Under the pieces are notes generated by a model, which saw nothing but the letters and a program-made list of their open reading frames with translations, was not told the origin of the DNA and did not search any database. A stretch of DNA of 64,000 bases from Cymbidium sinense (Eukaryota; Streptophyta; Magnoliopsida; Asparagales; Orchidaceae): contig CM038215.1 of NCBI GenBank assembly GCA_021442155.1, positions 4,984,976 through 5,048,975 on the forward strand. Reading direction: 5' to 3'. A program made the translations under genes and the position numbers. Position 1 is the first letter of the stretch, and every line of letters starts with the position of its first letter. Shown here piece after piece: positions 46,335-57,522 of the stretch.

Positions 46335-48160
46335 TTAGATTACGAGGTAAGGAAGCCCAGTCCAAGTTAACAGACGCAAGTATTTGGGTAATGTAAATTG
46401 ATTAAAGAAGATGATATTGTCTAATCTACAAATTTGCAAGGTAATCGGCCTGACATTACCTTCATGCCAAACATGAGTGATGGTAAAATTCAGTTGAGAG
46501 AGAAGAGCCCTAGTTTGCTTGAGGTAGTACAAACAAGCGTTGCTCATATTGGTAGAAGTCAAAAGGTCAATCAGTAGAAGAGCGTCCACCTCTATCCAAA
46601 TATTGAGCTAGCCATTTTGAAGAAAAATTTCTAGAGCTTTGTGGACTGCCATAAGCTCAGTATAAGGGGATCTTTGGAAATAAGGGGATAAGCAAATGCA
46701 CATGGGACTATACCCTTAGAATCCCGAAAATGCCTCCACAACGAGCCATTATGAGAGCAGCCATCGGTATTAATTTTAATAATATGATCAAGAGGTTTTC
46801 CAAAAAACCATTCTATCATTTGATAGTAGGGCAGTCCGGAAGGTTGAGGCCCAGTTTATTGGCTACAGATTTATAGCCTTTAAAATGTTTGTGATGAATT
46901 AATTGGCTTTAAACAAGTCACAAATTTTGTTTTTTTAGTTCTAGCATAATCCTCATGTGATTCATCGAATCCCATGATGTTTAGCTTTTATTTGGTCCAT
47001 CCATATGAACCAAATAAGAGTAATGGCAATTATGATTTTAATATGACCTTTAATTTCATTGTCAAAGTAAACTTCAATAAGTTGATATAAAGTAAAAGAA
47101 CAATTAAAATTGACAGTGTTGAATAGATCATCATACCAAATCCAAATTTTAGAGGCAATAGCCCCATTAACAAAAATATGGTTAACATTCTCATATGAGA
47201 ACAACATTGACATTTAGAGGGTAAATAAAACCCTTTACCCCACAACAAAGAGTCCAAGAATAAAGTTTTTTAGGATACACCAAGTTAGAGCGAGTAAGAA
47301 GAGGGATATTGTTATTCCAAATTTTGGAGAACACAATAGAAGAATCACGAGTGTCTTTAGTGTGAAGCCACACATTTTAAGGTTGAAATCCCCATTATGA
47401 GATAGCTTAAAGATAATCGATCATGATTGTTAGGGTGATAGGAAATATTAGTAATCATATTTAAGAAAGTGGAAGGAATAGAATCGTAATCTAGTGTTCC
47501 ACTTGTGGTTTTGCCGAATGAATTAACTCTAATAGCGGTGGAGTGAGTGTAGAGTAAGTCATCAATGGATCCACAACCACTCAGTTGTCTTGCCAAAAGA
47601 AGGAATTGCGAGTTTATGCCCCAAAAAATTAAGGATTACGCATCCCATTTGTGAGAACAAAGTCTTCTCCAGGAGAATCACCCGATTTAAAGGGACAAAT
47701 GAGAGGATGTTTACCACAATATTTAGAAGTCATGAAATTAAAGACTATTTTTGCTCCTAAAATTCCACCAAAGTTTGTAGGAGAAGGCATTGAAAACTTC
47801 TTTGATGGATTTACATCCCAGACCTCCCTCTTCAAGAGTACCACAACTTTTAGACCAAGATGACCAGTGCATTCTTTTAGAGGAGGTAATGGTTCCCTAG
47901 AAAAATTTGTTTAAGAGATGCTCAATTCTATTGATGGTAGAGTTGGTAGGCATAATGGTTTGAAGAAGGTATATAGGCATGGAATTTAGAGTGCTCTTGA
48001 TCAAGATACCACCAGAAGAGAGTAAATGAAATTCAAACCAAAATTTTGTTAGAAATTTTTTAGAATTAGATCATCAAAAGGTGTGATCTTTTTTGGCCTT
48101 TAAAGCGGAGCCCCAAGGTAATTAATGAGTTGATTTTGCTTAAAATTAGTAATTACGGAT
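46335..48160 (-). pseudogene. L1-C ORF2 C-terminus: zinc-binding region and RNase H
   Basis: Positions 47,844-46,962 hold several frames with a Cys/His-rich zf-RVT-like part (LPSKCQCC, then EN.NHIFVNGAIASKIW). RNase H starts at about 46,819: KINTDGCSHNGSLWRHFRDS (first Asp kept, the usual GGIIRDS replaced by a Trp/Arg stretch), then CAFAYPL. Positions 46,589-46,335 give VDALLLIDLL (Asp kept) and FTITHVWHEGNVRPITLQI, where the expected ADxLA end and its Asp are lost. An archaeal-like RNase H at this position is described for plant L1 elements. Broken by several frameshifts. Confidence 0.78.
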
Positions 48161-48162
48161 AT

Positions 48163-48943
48163 TTAGTTAAGTCTATTAGGAATCTTAGATGAAGGAATAA
48201 AACTACATTTTCCTTCATTAAGAAAAAGACCACTAACTTTACCAAAATCATTTAGGAGGTTCTTAATGGTTTTAACATGTTGAAGGGAGCCGTTGCAAAA
48301 GATAATGAAATCATCTGCAAAGCTAAGATGAGAAATAGGGAAACCTCCATGAGTTTTAAAAGACATATTAGGATTATTAGCGAAAAGATCATTAAGGCTC
48401 CTTGACAGGTATTCAATAGCGATGATAAAAAGAGAAGGTGATAGTGGGTCACCTTGCCTCAAACCATGGCTAGAAGGAAAGAAACCTATGGACTCACCAT
48501 TCATGATAACTGAAAACCAGACATTCGTGATACACCTTTTTATAATCTGGATAAAACTATCAGAAAAACCAAACAAATTCAGGATTTGAAAGAGAAAATC
48601 CCATGAGAGATTGTCAAAGGCTTTAGCGATGTCTAGTTTGAATAAGATGTTGCCTCCTCTAGAAGGGACATCAATGTCATGAACCAGCTCTTGAGCAAGA
48701 AGAATATTATCCAATATTGCTCTGTGTTTAACAAAACCAGTTTGATTTGGGGAGATGATTTTAGGAAGGAAATAAGCTATTATTTATTAATTTAGCAATG
48801 AGTTTTGAAAAAGGTGCAAAGACTAATCGGTCTAAAATCGCCCCAAGATTCAAGATTGTTAGTTTTGGAAATAAGGACAATAGAAGTGCTTGAAAAGTAT
48901 TTGGGAATAGGATTGCCATCAAAGAAATCAATAACAACATCAA
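48163..48943 (-). pseudogene. L1-C ORF2 reverse transcriptase, catalytic core intact
   Basis: The first part (48,943-48,717) is frame-broken but holds the PNQ.GFVKHR region. The 183-codon frame 48,714-48,163 then carries MDNILLAQELVHDI, FKLDIAKAFDNLSW (motif A Asp), SSHGLRQGDPLSPSLF (motif B), HLSFADDFIIFCNG (motif C, both Asp present) and SGLFLNEGKCSFIP (motif D). All three catalytic Asp residues are kept. It is the best-preserved coding stretch in the window. A stop at the end of this frame and breaks on both sides prevent a full ORF2. Confidence 0.88.
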
Positions 48944-49077
48944 CTAAGTTGGTTTTAATAAATGGCCAACAATCTTTGAAAGAAGTGGGTATATAGCCGT
49001 CGGGAAGTCGGTGTTCATGTTCTTAAGAGTATTACTAATCTCCTCTTGAAGGACACATAGTGAGTAAATGATTATCC

Positions 49078-49691
49078 TCACTTAATCATAGAAGGGATAA
49101 GATGGGTGTTTGATAAAGTTCCCAACAACGGATTAGAATTTAATAAAGTTTGGAAATGATGTATGACAGAATCCTTAATATCATTATTATCGGTTATCCA
49201 TTCACCATTAGAGTTCTTAATTTTCTTAATCGAGTTTAAGGCTTTCCATTTATTACAAATGGCATGAAAATACACGGTGTTTACGTCACCATCGACTATG
49301 TTTGCTTTGACTTTTTGATGCCAATAGGTTTCTTCCATGTTTTGATAATTAACCAAGTTATTCTTGGCAATGTTCAACTCCTCAAGTTTCTTTGGGATCG
49401 GTTGAGCGACCACTTCAAGAGAACAAACCTCTTGTTCCATAGCTTTAAGATTTGTGAAAAGGTTTTTAAAATATGTTTGTTCCACCAATTGAGATTTTGT
49501 TTAAGTCTTTTGAGCTTAAGCCAAAGATGAGTCATACCTTTAACAATTATCCGGAAAAGCAGGGGCCATCCAATTGGTAGAGCGACATTGGTGAAGTCAC
49601 TATGTTGGGTCCACATATTTTGAAATCTAAAAGGAGAGAGTAGGCGGGTTAGGGGATTTTGAAGGAAATCAAAAGAGGAGCATGGAGACAA
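49078..49691 (-). pseudogene. L1-C ORF2 linker between endonuclease and RT
   Basis: Two overlapping frames (49,691-49,374 and 49,488-49,078) form the linker. Recognisable parts are HSDFTNVA (end of the endonuclease), MVEQTYFKNLFTNLKAMEQE, then EETYWHQKVKANIVDGDVNT and VYFHAICNKWKALNSI, the linker pattern that precedes RT in plant L1 ORF2 (compare E..W.QK....W...GD.NT..FH). One frameshift lies between the two frames. Confidence 0.78.
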
Positions 49692-49697
49692 AGTTAC

Positions 49698-50321
49698 TCA
49701 AATGCTCAACAATAGTAGTAGGCCACGATTGATCCAAAGAGAATTAAAGAGGGTCCTATCAAGACGCTGCCAAAGTCTAGAGTTGTGCCACATGAAGTTA
49801 GACCCAGTGAAACCAATGTCGATCAGATCGCAATCAAGGATCATATTTAAGAAGTCCTCCATGGAATGAAGGTTAGGAGAACATCCTCCCCTTCTTTTCG
49901 AACTAGCTATTGTAGTATTGAAATCACCTCCAACCAACCAGGGAAGGTTAGCCGAGGAAGTGAAGGTGTGTAAGTGATTCCAAAGGATGTTCCTACCAGC
50001 TCTATTACAAGAAGCATAGATAAAAGAGCCAAAAGCTGATAAGTCACCTAAGGAGATTTTGACATTAACCAATTGGTCAAGATCATCAATGATGGAAATG
50101 TTGATGGAGTTGTGCCAAAAGCACCAAATTTTATTATTAAGATTGAAGAAGAAATTATGAAAACCAAGGGATCTAGCGACAAAAGCAATCTTAGAAGAAT
50201 TAATGAAAGGTTGAATAAGAACAAGTAACTTGATATTATGAACACGACAAAGACTCCTAACACGATTGCGGACAGGAAGAGACCCACAACCCCGGATATT
50301 CCAAATAAAAAAATTAATCAT
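49698..50321 (-). pseudogene. L1-C ORF2 endonuclease domain
   Basis: A 207-codon open frame starting MINFFIWNIRGCG. The WNIRG start is that of APE-like endonucleases. It continues through SFIYASCNRAGRN and PWLVGGDFNTTIASSKRRGG (GDFN, metal-binding Asp and Asn) to FTGSNFMWHN and RLDRTLFN, the C-terminal strands typical of plant L1. The domain nicks target DNA at T-rich sites for target-primed reverse transcription. The frame ends just after the domain because of a frameshift (about 49,698), so ORF2 is not continuous. Confidence 0.85.
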
Positions 50322-50617
50322 AAGGGGACAACTAAAAGGGAAAAGGATAAAAGAAAGGAAAGAGAGGAGAGAAATGATGACACATTACTTGTGTGGGGTG
50401 AAAGAAGAGCGAGTGGTTCTAGTGAAGTTATTATTAGAAAATTTTGCTTTGTAGGGTTTTTTTTTAACAATTTGAAAGGGTCTATCGAATCCAAATTATC
50501 TCCATCGAAAGTGATTGATTTTGGGTTCTAGAATAGTTGAAGAATCTATCAATGTTTTAGAAGGGATTTCACCTTCTTCCGTATCGGATAGAGTGTGAAA
50601 TTGGGTTCAATTGATTA

Positions 50618-51903
50618 TCACTCGAAGGGAAATAGATGGGGAAGTTCGGCACCATTCATAATACAAATATCTTTCTCAATATGTTCTGAAGCCATAGGGT
50701 CATCATTGTTTTGTTCCATTATATGATTCCCATTCAAATTGTTTAATTGGGTGTCCAATATAAGGCTACCATTCAAATTTTCAGTAGGATTTAAATGAAG
50801 CAAAGAGCTATCATGGGAAACCAAATTATTACTAGTAGGGGTGAGGTTAGGTAAATTGCCATTGGTATCGTCACACCCCTCAATGGCTGTTTTAGTACCA
50901 AGGTCAGAGTGTTTTCCACTAGACAGATCAGTAGGAGGTGTAGGGAGGAGAGGTTCTTTTTGAGTATCTTTAGGCACAGAGTATTGGTTTTCCCAGTTCC
51001 ATTAATGGTATTCATATTACGTGGTAAATTTTTTGAGATTAGGATGAAGCACAAAGCATTCGAATGATCATGCGGTGAATCTTGCGGTGAGTGCAAAAGA
51101 TAGGAAAATTTTGAATACGACTTTTGACTATATCCAAATTTTTTGAGAACAATCCAAACCTCTTTGGGATATTTTTTGTGATGTCTATCTCAACGAGAAT
51201 ACGAGCGATAGATGGCCTAGATCTAGTGGCTGTTGCTTGGTCTATTTGGAGAGGCCTACCAAAAAGGCCGCCAACAGTAAACAAACTTGATGAGTGACAT
51301 AATGTATTCACATGTTAGGAAAAGCAAGCCAAAGAGAGACAATGGGAGATTCCTCTTTGACATCAAAGAGGGGTGACCATTTCAATAACCTCATTTGATA
51401 ATTATGCACAAAGTAAGAATGACGAGCGAAAACCCTTGAGTAATCTAAATCATTTGAGAGTTGAATAAGAATGTGACGGGGATTGATCAGCCCGATAGAG
51501 AAAGTACCCGATAATTTTAAACTATGAAAGAAAGAGCGAATATTATCAAGAGTCGGGTGTCTATGGGAGAATTTACCCACCAAAGCAAACTTGAAGGGCT
51601 TAGCAAGTTTCTCAACATCGATCGAACACATTACTACCGATCCATGATAAGATGTCAAAATGAGATTAGAAGCATTTGAGCTAGGGATCTTACCGGATAA
51701 AGCATCTTTGAATGATTTAACAACGGTGCATTAACAGTGTAATCAATCAAAACTTGTAGAGTCGAAGCAAAGCGGTCTTGGCGTCGAGGACGGTGGGATT
51801 CAGACCAGCCTCGCCATTGCTCTAATCCAAGGATATCACATAGGGAGCGATATGCTAGAGAAGCAGAGAAGCGGCCAATTACGAAACGACCAATCCGAGG
51901 CAT
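50618..51903 (-). pseudogene. L1-C ORF1 remnant (DUF4283-type gag-like protein)
   Basis: The start is taken at the ATG at 51,903 (MPRIGRFVIGRFSASLAYR). After one frameshift near 51,655, the 51,658-51,308 part encodes FALVGKFSHRHPTLDNI, then GLINPRHILIQLSNDLDYSR and WSPLFDVKEESPIVSLWLAF, the pattern of the DUF4283 domain in plant LINE ORF1. Positions 51,311-51,039 give GGLFGRPLQIDQATATRSRP and VEIDITK, then PIFCTHRKIHRMIIRMLC, where a CCHC knuckle is expected but the second Cys is Arg. The tail at 50,977-50,618 is Asn/Ser/Pro-rich. At least two frame breaks. Role: binding element RNA. Confidence 0.78.
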
Positions 51904-51937
51904 AAAATCAGAGAGGAGCGTGGAGAGGAGATGCTTA

Positions 51938-52047
51938 GGGTTTAGGGTTTAGTGTTTAGGGTTTAGGATTTAGGGTTTTAGGGTTTAAGGTTTAGGGTTG
52001 TAGGTTTAGGGTTTAGGGTTTAGGGTTTCTTTTATTTGTTTTTATTT

Positions 52048-52103
<56 letters not shown>

Positions 52104-55100
52104 TTTAACAAGTTTAGTAGATTTAGGTTTATTTAGTTTATTTAGTTTATTTTCTTATTTACTTTAGTTTATTTTCTTTTAATTTTTTTTTAAGTTTTCT
52201 TTAATTTTATTTAGTTTAGCTTATTTATTTTAGGTTTATTTATTTTAGGTTTATTTTTCGTTCATTTTATTTTCTTTAGATTAGGTTTAGGTTTAGGTTT
52301 AGTTTATTTTAGGTTTAGGTTTAGGTTTTATTTATTTCAGTTTAGTTTATTTTAGTTTAGGTTAAGGTTTATTTTATTTTATTTATTTTATTTTTATTTT
52401 AAGTTTAGGTTTTATTTTTAGTTTAGGGTTTAAATTTTATTTTTTTAATTTTATGTTTTATTTTGTAGGTTTATTTTTTAGGTTTATGTTTTTATTTAGT
52501 TTTTATTTTATTTTATTTTAGGTGTAATTTATTTTTATTTTACGTTTTGTTTTTATTTTATTAAGGTTTTTATTTGTTAGGTTTATTTTATCTTTTAGTT
52601 TAGTTTAGGTTATTTTTATTTTATTATAGTTTATTTTAATTTTTTATTTTATTTTATTTTTAGGTTTAGGTTTATGTTTTAGTTTAGGTTTTTATTTTTT
52701 ATTTATTTAGGTTGAGCTTTTTTTATCTATTTTATTTTTAGGTTTTTTTTATTTAGGTTTTTGTTTTTAGGTTTTTAGGGCTTAGGGTTTAGAGTTTATG
52801 GTTTAGTGTTTAGGGTTTAGGGTTTAGGGTTTAGGCTTTTAGGGTTTAGGATTTTAGGGTTTAGGGTTTAGGGTTTGGTATTTAGGCTTTAGGGTTTAGG
52901 GTTTTTGGGCATTTAAGGTTTAAGGATTGAGGTTTCAAATTTATGATTTGGGGTTAGCTTAAGGTTTTGGGTTAGTTTAGGGTTTAGGCTTTAGGCTTTA
53001 GGGTTTTTAAGGTTTAGGGTTTAGGGTGTAGGGTTTACCATTTAAGGTTTAGGGTTTTACAGTTTATGCTTTTAGGGTTATGGGTTTAGGATTAGGGTTT
53101 AAGGTTTATGCTTTAGGGTTTAGGGTTAATTTTAGGGTTTAGGGTTTCGAGTTTTTTAAAAAAAATTATGTAAATCGGTAAGTTTAGGTTCATTTAGTTT
53201 TATTTATTTATTTTAGTTTATTTTATTTATTCTTTTTATTTAAGTTTTTTTTATTTTTATTTAGCTTGGTTTACTTATTTTAGTTTTTATTTTAGTTTAG
53301 GATTTTTATTTTAGTTTATTTTTTAGGTTTAGCTTATGGTTTATGTTTATTTTTTTAATTTAGTTTTATTTTGATTTAAATTTTTAGGTTTAGATTTTAT
53401 TTTATATTTTGTAGGTTTAGGCTTAGGTTTTTATTTATTTTTTTAGGTTTAGGTTTTAGGTTTTATTTTAGGTTTCTTTTTAAATTTTATTTTTTAGTTT
53501 AGGTTCTAGGTTTTTTTTAGTTTATTTTCTTTTATTTAATTTTGGGTTTAGGTTTAGTTTATTTTAGGTTTAAGTTTAGGTTTTATTTATTTTAGTTTAG
53601 TTTTAGATTTATTTTATTTTGTTTATTTTAGGTTTAGGTTTTTTCCTAGTTTAGGGGTTAGGTTTTATTTTATATTCATTTTTTAATTTATTTTTTAGGT
53701 TTTGGTTTTTATTTAGTTTTTATTTTATTTTATTTTAGGTTTATTTTCTTTTCAATTTACGTTTAGTTTTTACTTTCTTAGGTTTATTTTATATTTTTAA
53801 TATTACTTTAGGATTTTATTTATTTTCTTTTAGTTTAGTTCTCATTTTTAATTTTATTTTTATGTTTATGTTTAGGTTTAGGTTTTAGTTTTGCATTTTA
53901 TTTTATATTTTTTTTATTTTTATTTAGTTTTAGGTTTATTTATTTATTTTATTTCTAGGTTTTATTTAGTTTAGGTTCAGGTTTTCAGGATCTTAGGATT
54001 TAGGATTTAGTGTTTAGGGTTTAGGGTTTAGGATTTAGGCTTTAGGGTTTTGGGCTTAGGGTTTGAGGTTTGGGGTTGTAGATTTTAACGATTTGGGTTA
54101 AGGGCTTAGGGTTTAGGGTTTAAGGTTTAGGGTTTAGGGTTCAAGGTTTAGGGTTGTATGTTTAGAGTTTAGGGTTTAAGGTTTAGGGTTTTTTTTATTT
54201 AGTTTATTTTCTTTTTTATTTTATTTAGTTTTATTTTTACTTTTATTAATTTAATTTAATTTATTTTAGGTTTATTTATTTTTGTTTATTTTTTAGGTTT
54301 AGATTTAGGTTTAGGTTTATTTTTTAGTTTAGTTTTAATTTAATTTTATTTTTTGGGTTTAGCTTTTATTTTTTAATTTTAGGTTTAGGTTTAGATTTTT
54401 ATTTTATTTTTTTAGGTTTAGGACTCATGTTTTTATTTTAGGTATTATGTTTTAGTTTAAGTTTAGGTTTATTTTTAGTTTATTTTATTACATTTAGCTT
54501 AGTTTTAGGATTAGGTTTAGGTATTATTTATTTTAGTTTAGTTTATCTTTGTTTAGGTTTTGGTTTAAATTTTTTTTTAAGTTTAGGTTTTTTTTAGTTT
54601 GGGGTTTAGGTTTTATTTGTTATTTATTTTAGGATTATTTTTTATGTTTAGGTTTTTATTTAGTTTTTATTTTGATTTATTTATATTTATATTTTATTTT
54701 TATTTTAGGTTTAGTTTTTATTTTATTTAGGTTATTTATTTCTTTTAGTTTAGTTTATATTTTTATTTATTTTATTTTAGTTTAGTTTTTATTTTTTATT
54801 TTATTTTCTTTTTAGGTTTAGGATTAGGTTTAGGTTTTGGTTTATGTATTTTTATTTTTTTTATTTTTTCATTTCATATAGGTTTAAGTTTTATTTATTT
54901 ATTTTATTTTTAGGTTTTATTTAGTTCAAGTTTAGATTTTTAGCCTTTTAGATTTTAGGGTTTAGGGTTTCAATTTTAGGTTTTTATTTTAGGTTTATTT
55001 TTAGATATTATTTTTTAGTTGAGGTTTAGTTTTATTTTTAGTTTATTTTATTTTATTTAGTTTAGGGTTTTGGTTTAGGTTTTATTTATTTTAGTTTAGG

Positions 55101-57468
55101 TTTAGGTTTATTTTATTTTATTTATTTTATTTTTATTTTAGGTTTAATTTTTATTTTTAGTTTAGGGTTTGGGTTTTATTTTTTATTTATATTTAGGTTT
55201 ATTTTTTATGTTAAAGTTTTTATTTAATTTTATTTTAGGTTTATTTAATTTTTATTTTATGTTTAGTTTTTATTTTATTTAGGCTTTTTATTCTTAGGTT
55301 TGTATTATTAATTTTTTGTTTAGTTTGGGTTTTTATTTATTATATTTTAGTTTATTTTTATTTTTTATTTTATTTTATTTTTTAATTTTGGCTTAGGTTT
55401 TAGTTTAGGTTTTTATTTTATTTATTTTATGCAGGTTTAGATTTTTTTATTTATTTTATTTTTAGGTTTTATTTATTTAGGTTTAGGTTTTTAAGTTTTT
55501 AGGGTTTAGGTTTTAGGGTTTAGGGTTTTAGGATTTAGTATTTATTGCAAGGGTTTAGGGTTTATGGTTTAGAGTTTAGAGTTTAGTCTTTAGGGTTTAG
55601 GTTTTTCAAGTTTTGGGTTTATGGTTTAGGGTTAACTTAGGGTTAAGGGTTAGTTCCTGGTTTAGGCTTTAGGGTTTAAGGTTTTGGGTTTTAGGGTTTA
55701 GGGTTAATGGTTTAAGGTTAGTTTAGGGTTTAGGGTTTAAGGTTTTAAGGTTTAGGTATTAGGGTTTAGGGTTTAGGGTTAGGGTTTGGGTTTAAGGTTC
55801 AAAGTTTAGGATTTAGGGTTCAGGGTTTAGCGTTTAGGGTTTAGGTTTTTTTAGGGTTTAGGGTTTAGGGTTGTAGGTTTAGGGTTAGTTTTAGGGTTTA
55901 AGATTTAGGATTTAAAGTTTAAGATTTATGGTTCAGTGTTTAGGGTTTAAGGTTTTAGATTTTCTCCTTTAAATAAGGTAAACCAATAGGTTTAGGTTTT
56001 TTTAGTTAATTTAGTTTATTTTTATTTAATTTTTATTTTTATTTAGGTTTATTTTTTATTTTAATTTAGTTTTTTTTTAGGTTTATTTATTTTAGTTTAG
56101 GTTTCTTATTTTTGTTTATTTTTTAGATTTAGGTTTAGGTTTATGTTTATTTTTGAGTTTAGAAGTAGGTTTATTTTATTTTTTAGGTTTAGGTTTTATT
56201 ATTTATTTTTAGGTTTAGGTTTTTATTTTATTTTTTTAGGTTTAAGTTTATGTTTTTTATTTTGAGTTTATTTTTAGGTTTTATCTTTTAGTTTAGGTTT
56301 AGGTTTATTTTTAGTTTATTTTATTTTATTTAGTTTATCATTTAGGTTTAGTTTATTTTAGGTTTAGGTTTAGGTTTTATTTATTTTAGTTCAGTTTATT
56401 TTAGTTAAGGTTTAGGTTTATTTTATTTTATTTATTATAGGTTTAGGTTTTTTTTAGTTTAAAGTTTAGGTTTTATTTATTATTTATTTTTTGGTTTTAT
56501 TATTCTGTTTATATTTTATGTTTAGTTTTTTATTTTATTTTATTTTATTTTAAGTTATTTTATTTTTATTTTTTCATTTAGTTTTTATTTTATTTAGGTT
56601 TTTAATTTTTAGGTTTATTTTATTTTTTTAGTTTTTTAGATTTTTATTAATTTTATTTTATTTTAGTTTTAATTTTTTACTTTTAAATTTTATATTAAGG
56701 TTTAGGTTTAGGTTTAGGTTTAAGTTTTTGTTTAGATTTTTATTTTATTTTATTTTATTTTATTTAGGTTTAGATTTTTTTGAAGTTTTATTTAGTTTAG
56801 GTTTAAGTTTTTAGGTTTTTAGGGTTTAGGGATTAGGGTATAGAGTTTGGAGTGGTTTAGGGTTTAAGGTTGTAGGTTTAAGGGTTTATGGTTTAGGGTT
56901 TAGGGTTTAGAGTTTAGGTTTTAGGGTTTAGGGTTTTAGGGTTTAGGGTTTAGGGCTTAAGTTTTAGGGTTGTAGGTTTAGTCTTGCAGGTTTAGGGTTT
57001 TGGGTGTTAGGTTTAGGGTTTAGGGTTTAGGGTTTAGGATATAGAGTTTAGAGTTTATTTTTAAAAATTAAGTAAACCCGGATGTTTAGGTTTATTTAGT
57101 TAACATCATTTTTTTATTTTAATTTATTTTATTTTTATTTCTATTTAGGTTTATTTTTCATTTTTATTTAGTTTAGTTCTTTTAGTTTAGGCTTATTTAT
57201 TTTAGTTTATTTTTTATTTTTAGGTTTAAGTTTAGGTTTATTTTTTAGTTTACTTTTATTTATTATTATTTTTTTAGGTTTAAGTTTAGGTTTATTTCTT
57301 AGTTTACTTTTATTTATCATTTTTTTAGAGATAAGGTTTTATGTTTTTAGGGCTTAGGGTTTAGGGCTTAGGGTTTAGGGTTTTAGGATTTAGGGTTTTA
57401 GGTTTTAGGGTTTAGGGTTAGGGTTCAGTGTTTAGGCTTTAGGGTGTACGGTTTTTAGGATTTAGGGT
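51938..57468 (+). repeat. Array block P' (duplicate of 29.85-34.96 kb)
   Basis: A G-rich heptamer block (51,938-52,030) leads to a long TA run and an AT-rich section. From about 52,100 to 57,468 the order of rare markers follows block P, except 52,790-53,165, which instead resembles the Q-type tail (26.86-27.18 and 36.63-36.95 kb). Anchors are at 53,162-53,180, 55,969-55,990 and 57,064-57,084. A G-rich block at 55,500-55,960 contains many TTTAGGG units. No gene is visible. Confidence 0.87.
52050..52102 (+). repeat. (TA)n microsatellite, about 26 units
   Basis: An uninterrupted TA run just upstream of an anchor-like CTTTAACAAGTTTAGTAG. Shorter TA runs sit in the same place relative to the anchor at 40,810 and 41,231, so this is an expanded version of a family-wide feature. 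Confidence 0.95.
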
Positions 57469-57474
57469 TTAGGG

Positions 57475-57522
57475 TTTGGGTTTTGGGTTTTGGGTTTTGG
57501 GTTTTGGGTTTTGGGTTTTGGG
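57475..57522 (+). repeat. Homogeneous TTTTGGG run
   Basis: Six exact TTTTGGG heptamers (57,481-57,522), preceded by TTTGGG and followed by a G5 stretch. It differs from the surrounding TTTAGGG by an A-to-T change in each unit and is the most regular short tandem repeat in the array. With GGG in every unit, the + strand could form a G-quadruplex. Confidence 0.92.

Larger units (their letters stand above)
43131..51937 (-). mobile_element. L1-C: near full-length plant L1-type LINE, 8.8 kb
   Basis: A minus-strand element bounded on the left by 23 T (43,131-43,153, the poly(A) tail) and on the right by a 5' end at about 51,937. In element order it has ORF1 (51,903 to about 50,618), ORF2 with endonuclease (50,321-49,698), linker (49,691-49,078), RT (about 48,943-48,163), zinc-binding and thumb region (47,844-46,962) and RNase H (46,819-46,335). 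A 3.2-kb 3' region follows (46,334-43,154). The total exceeds the 6-7 kb common in plant L1 elements because of the long 3' part. Both flanks are array, so a target-site duplication cannot be recognised. ORFs are broken in several places. Confidence 0.9.

Noticed and set aside
43131..51937. Retrovirus or LTR retrotransposon
   Set aside because: There are no LTRs, integrase or protease. The order endonuclease, RT, RNase H with a poly(A) tail is that of a non-LTR element.
52050..52102. TA tract as a promoter or replication origin
   Set aside because: It is a simple microsatellite with no adjacent gene or recognised origin motif.
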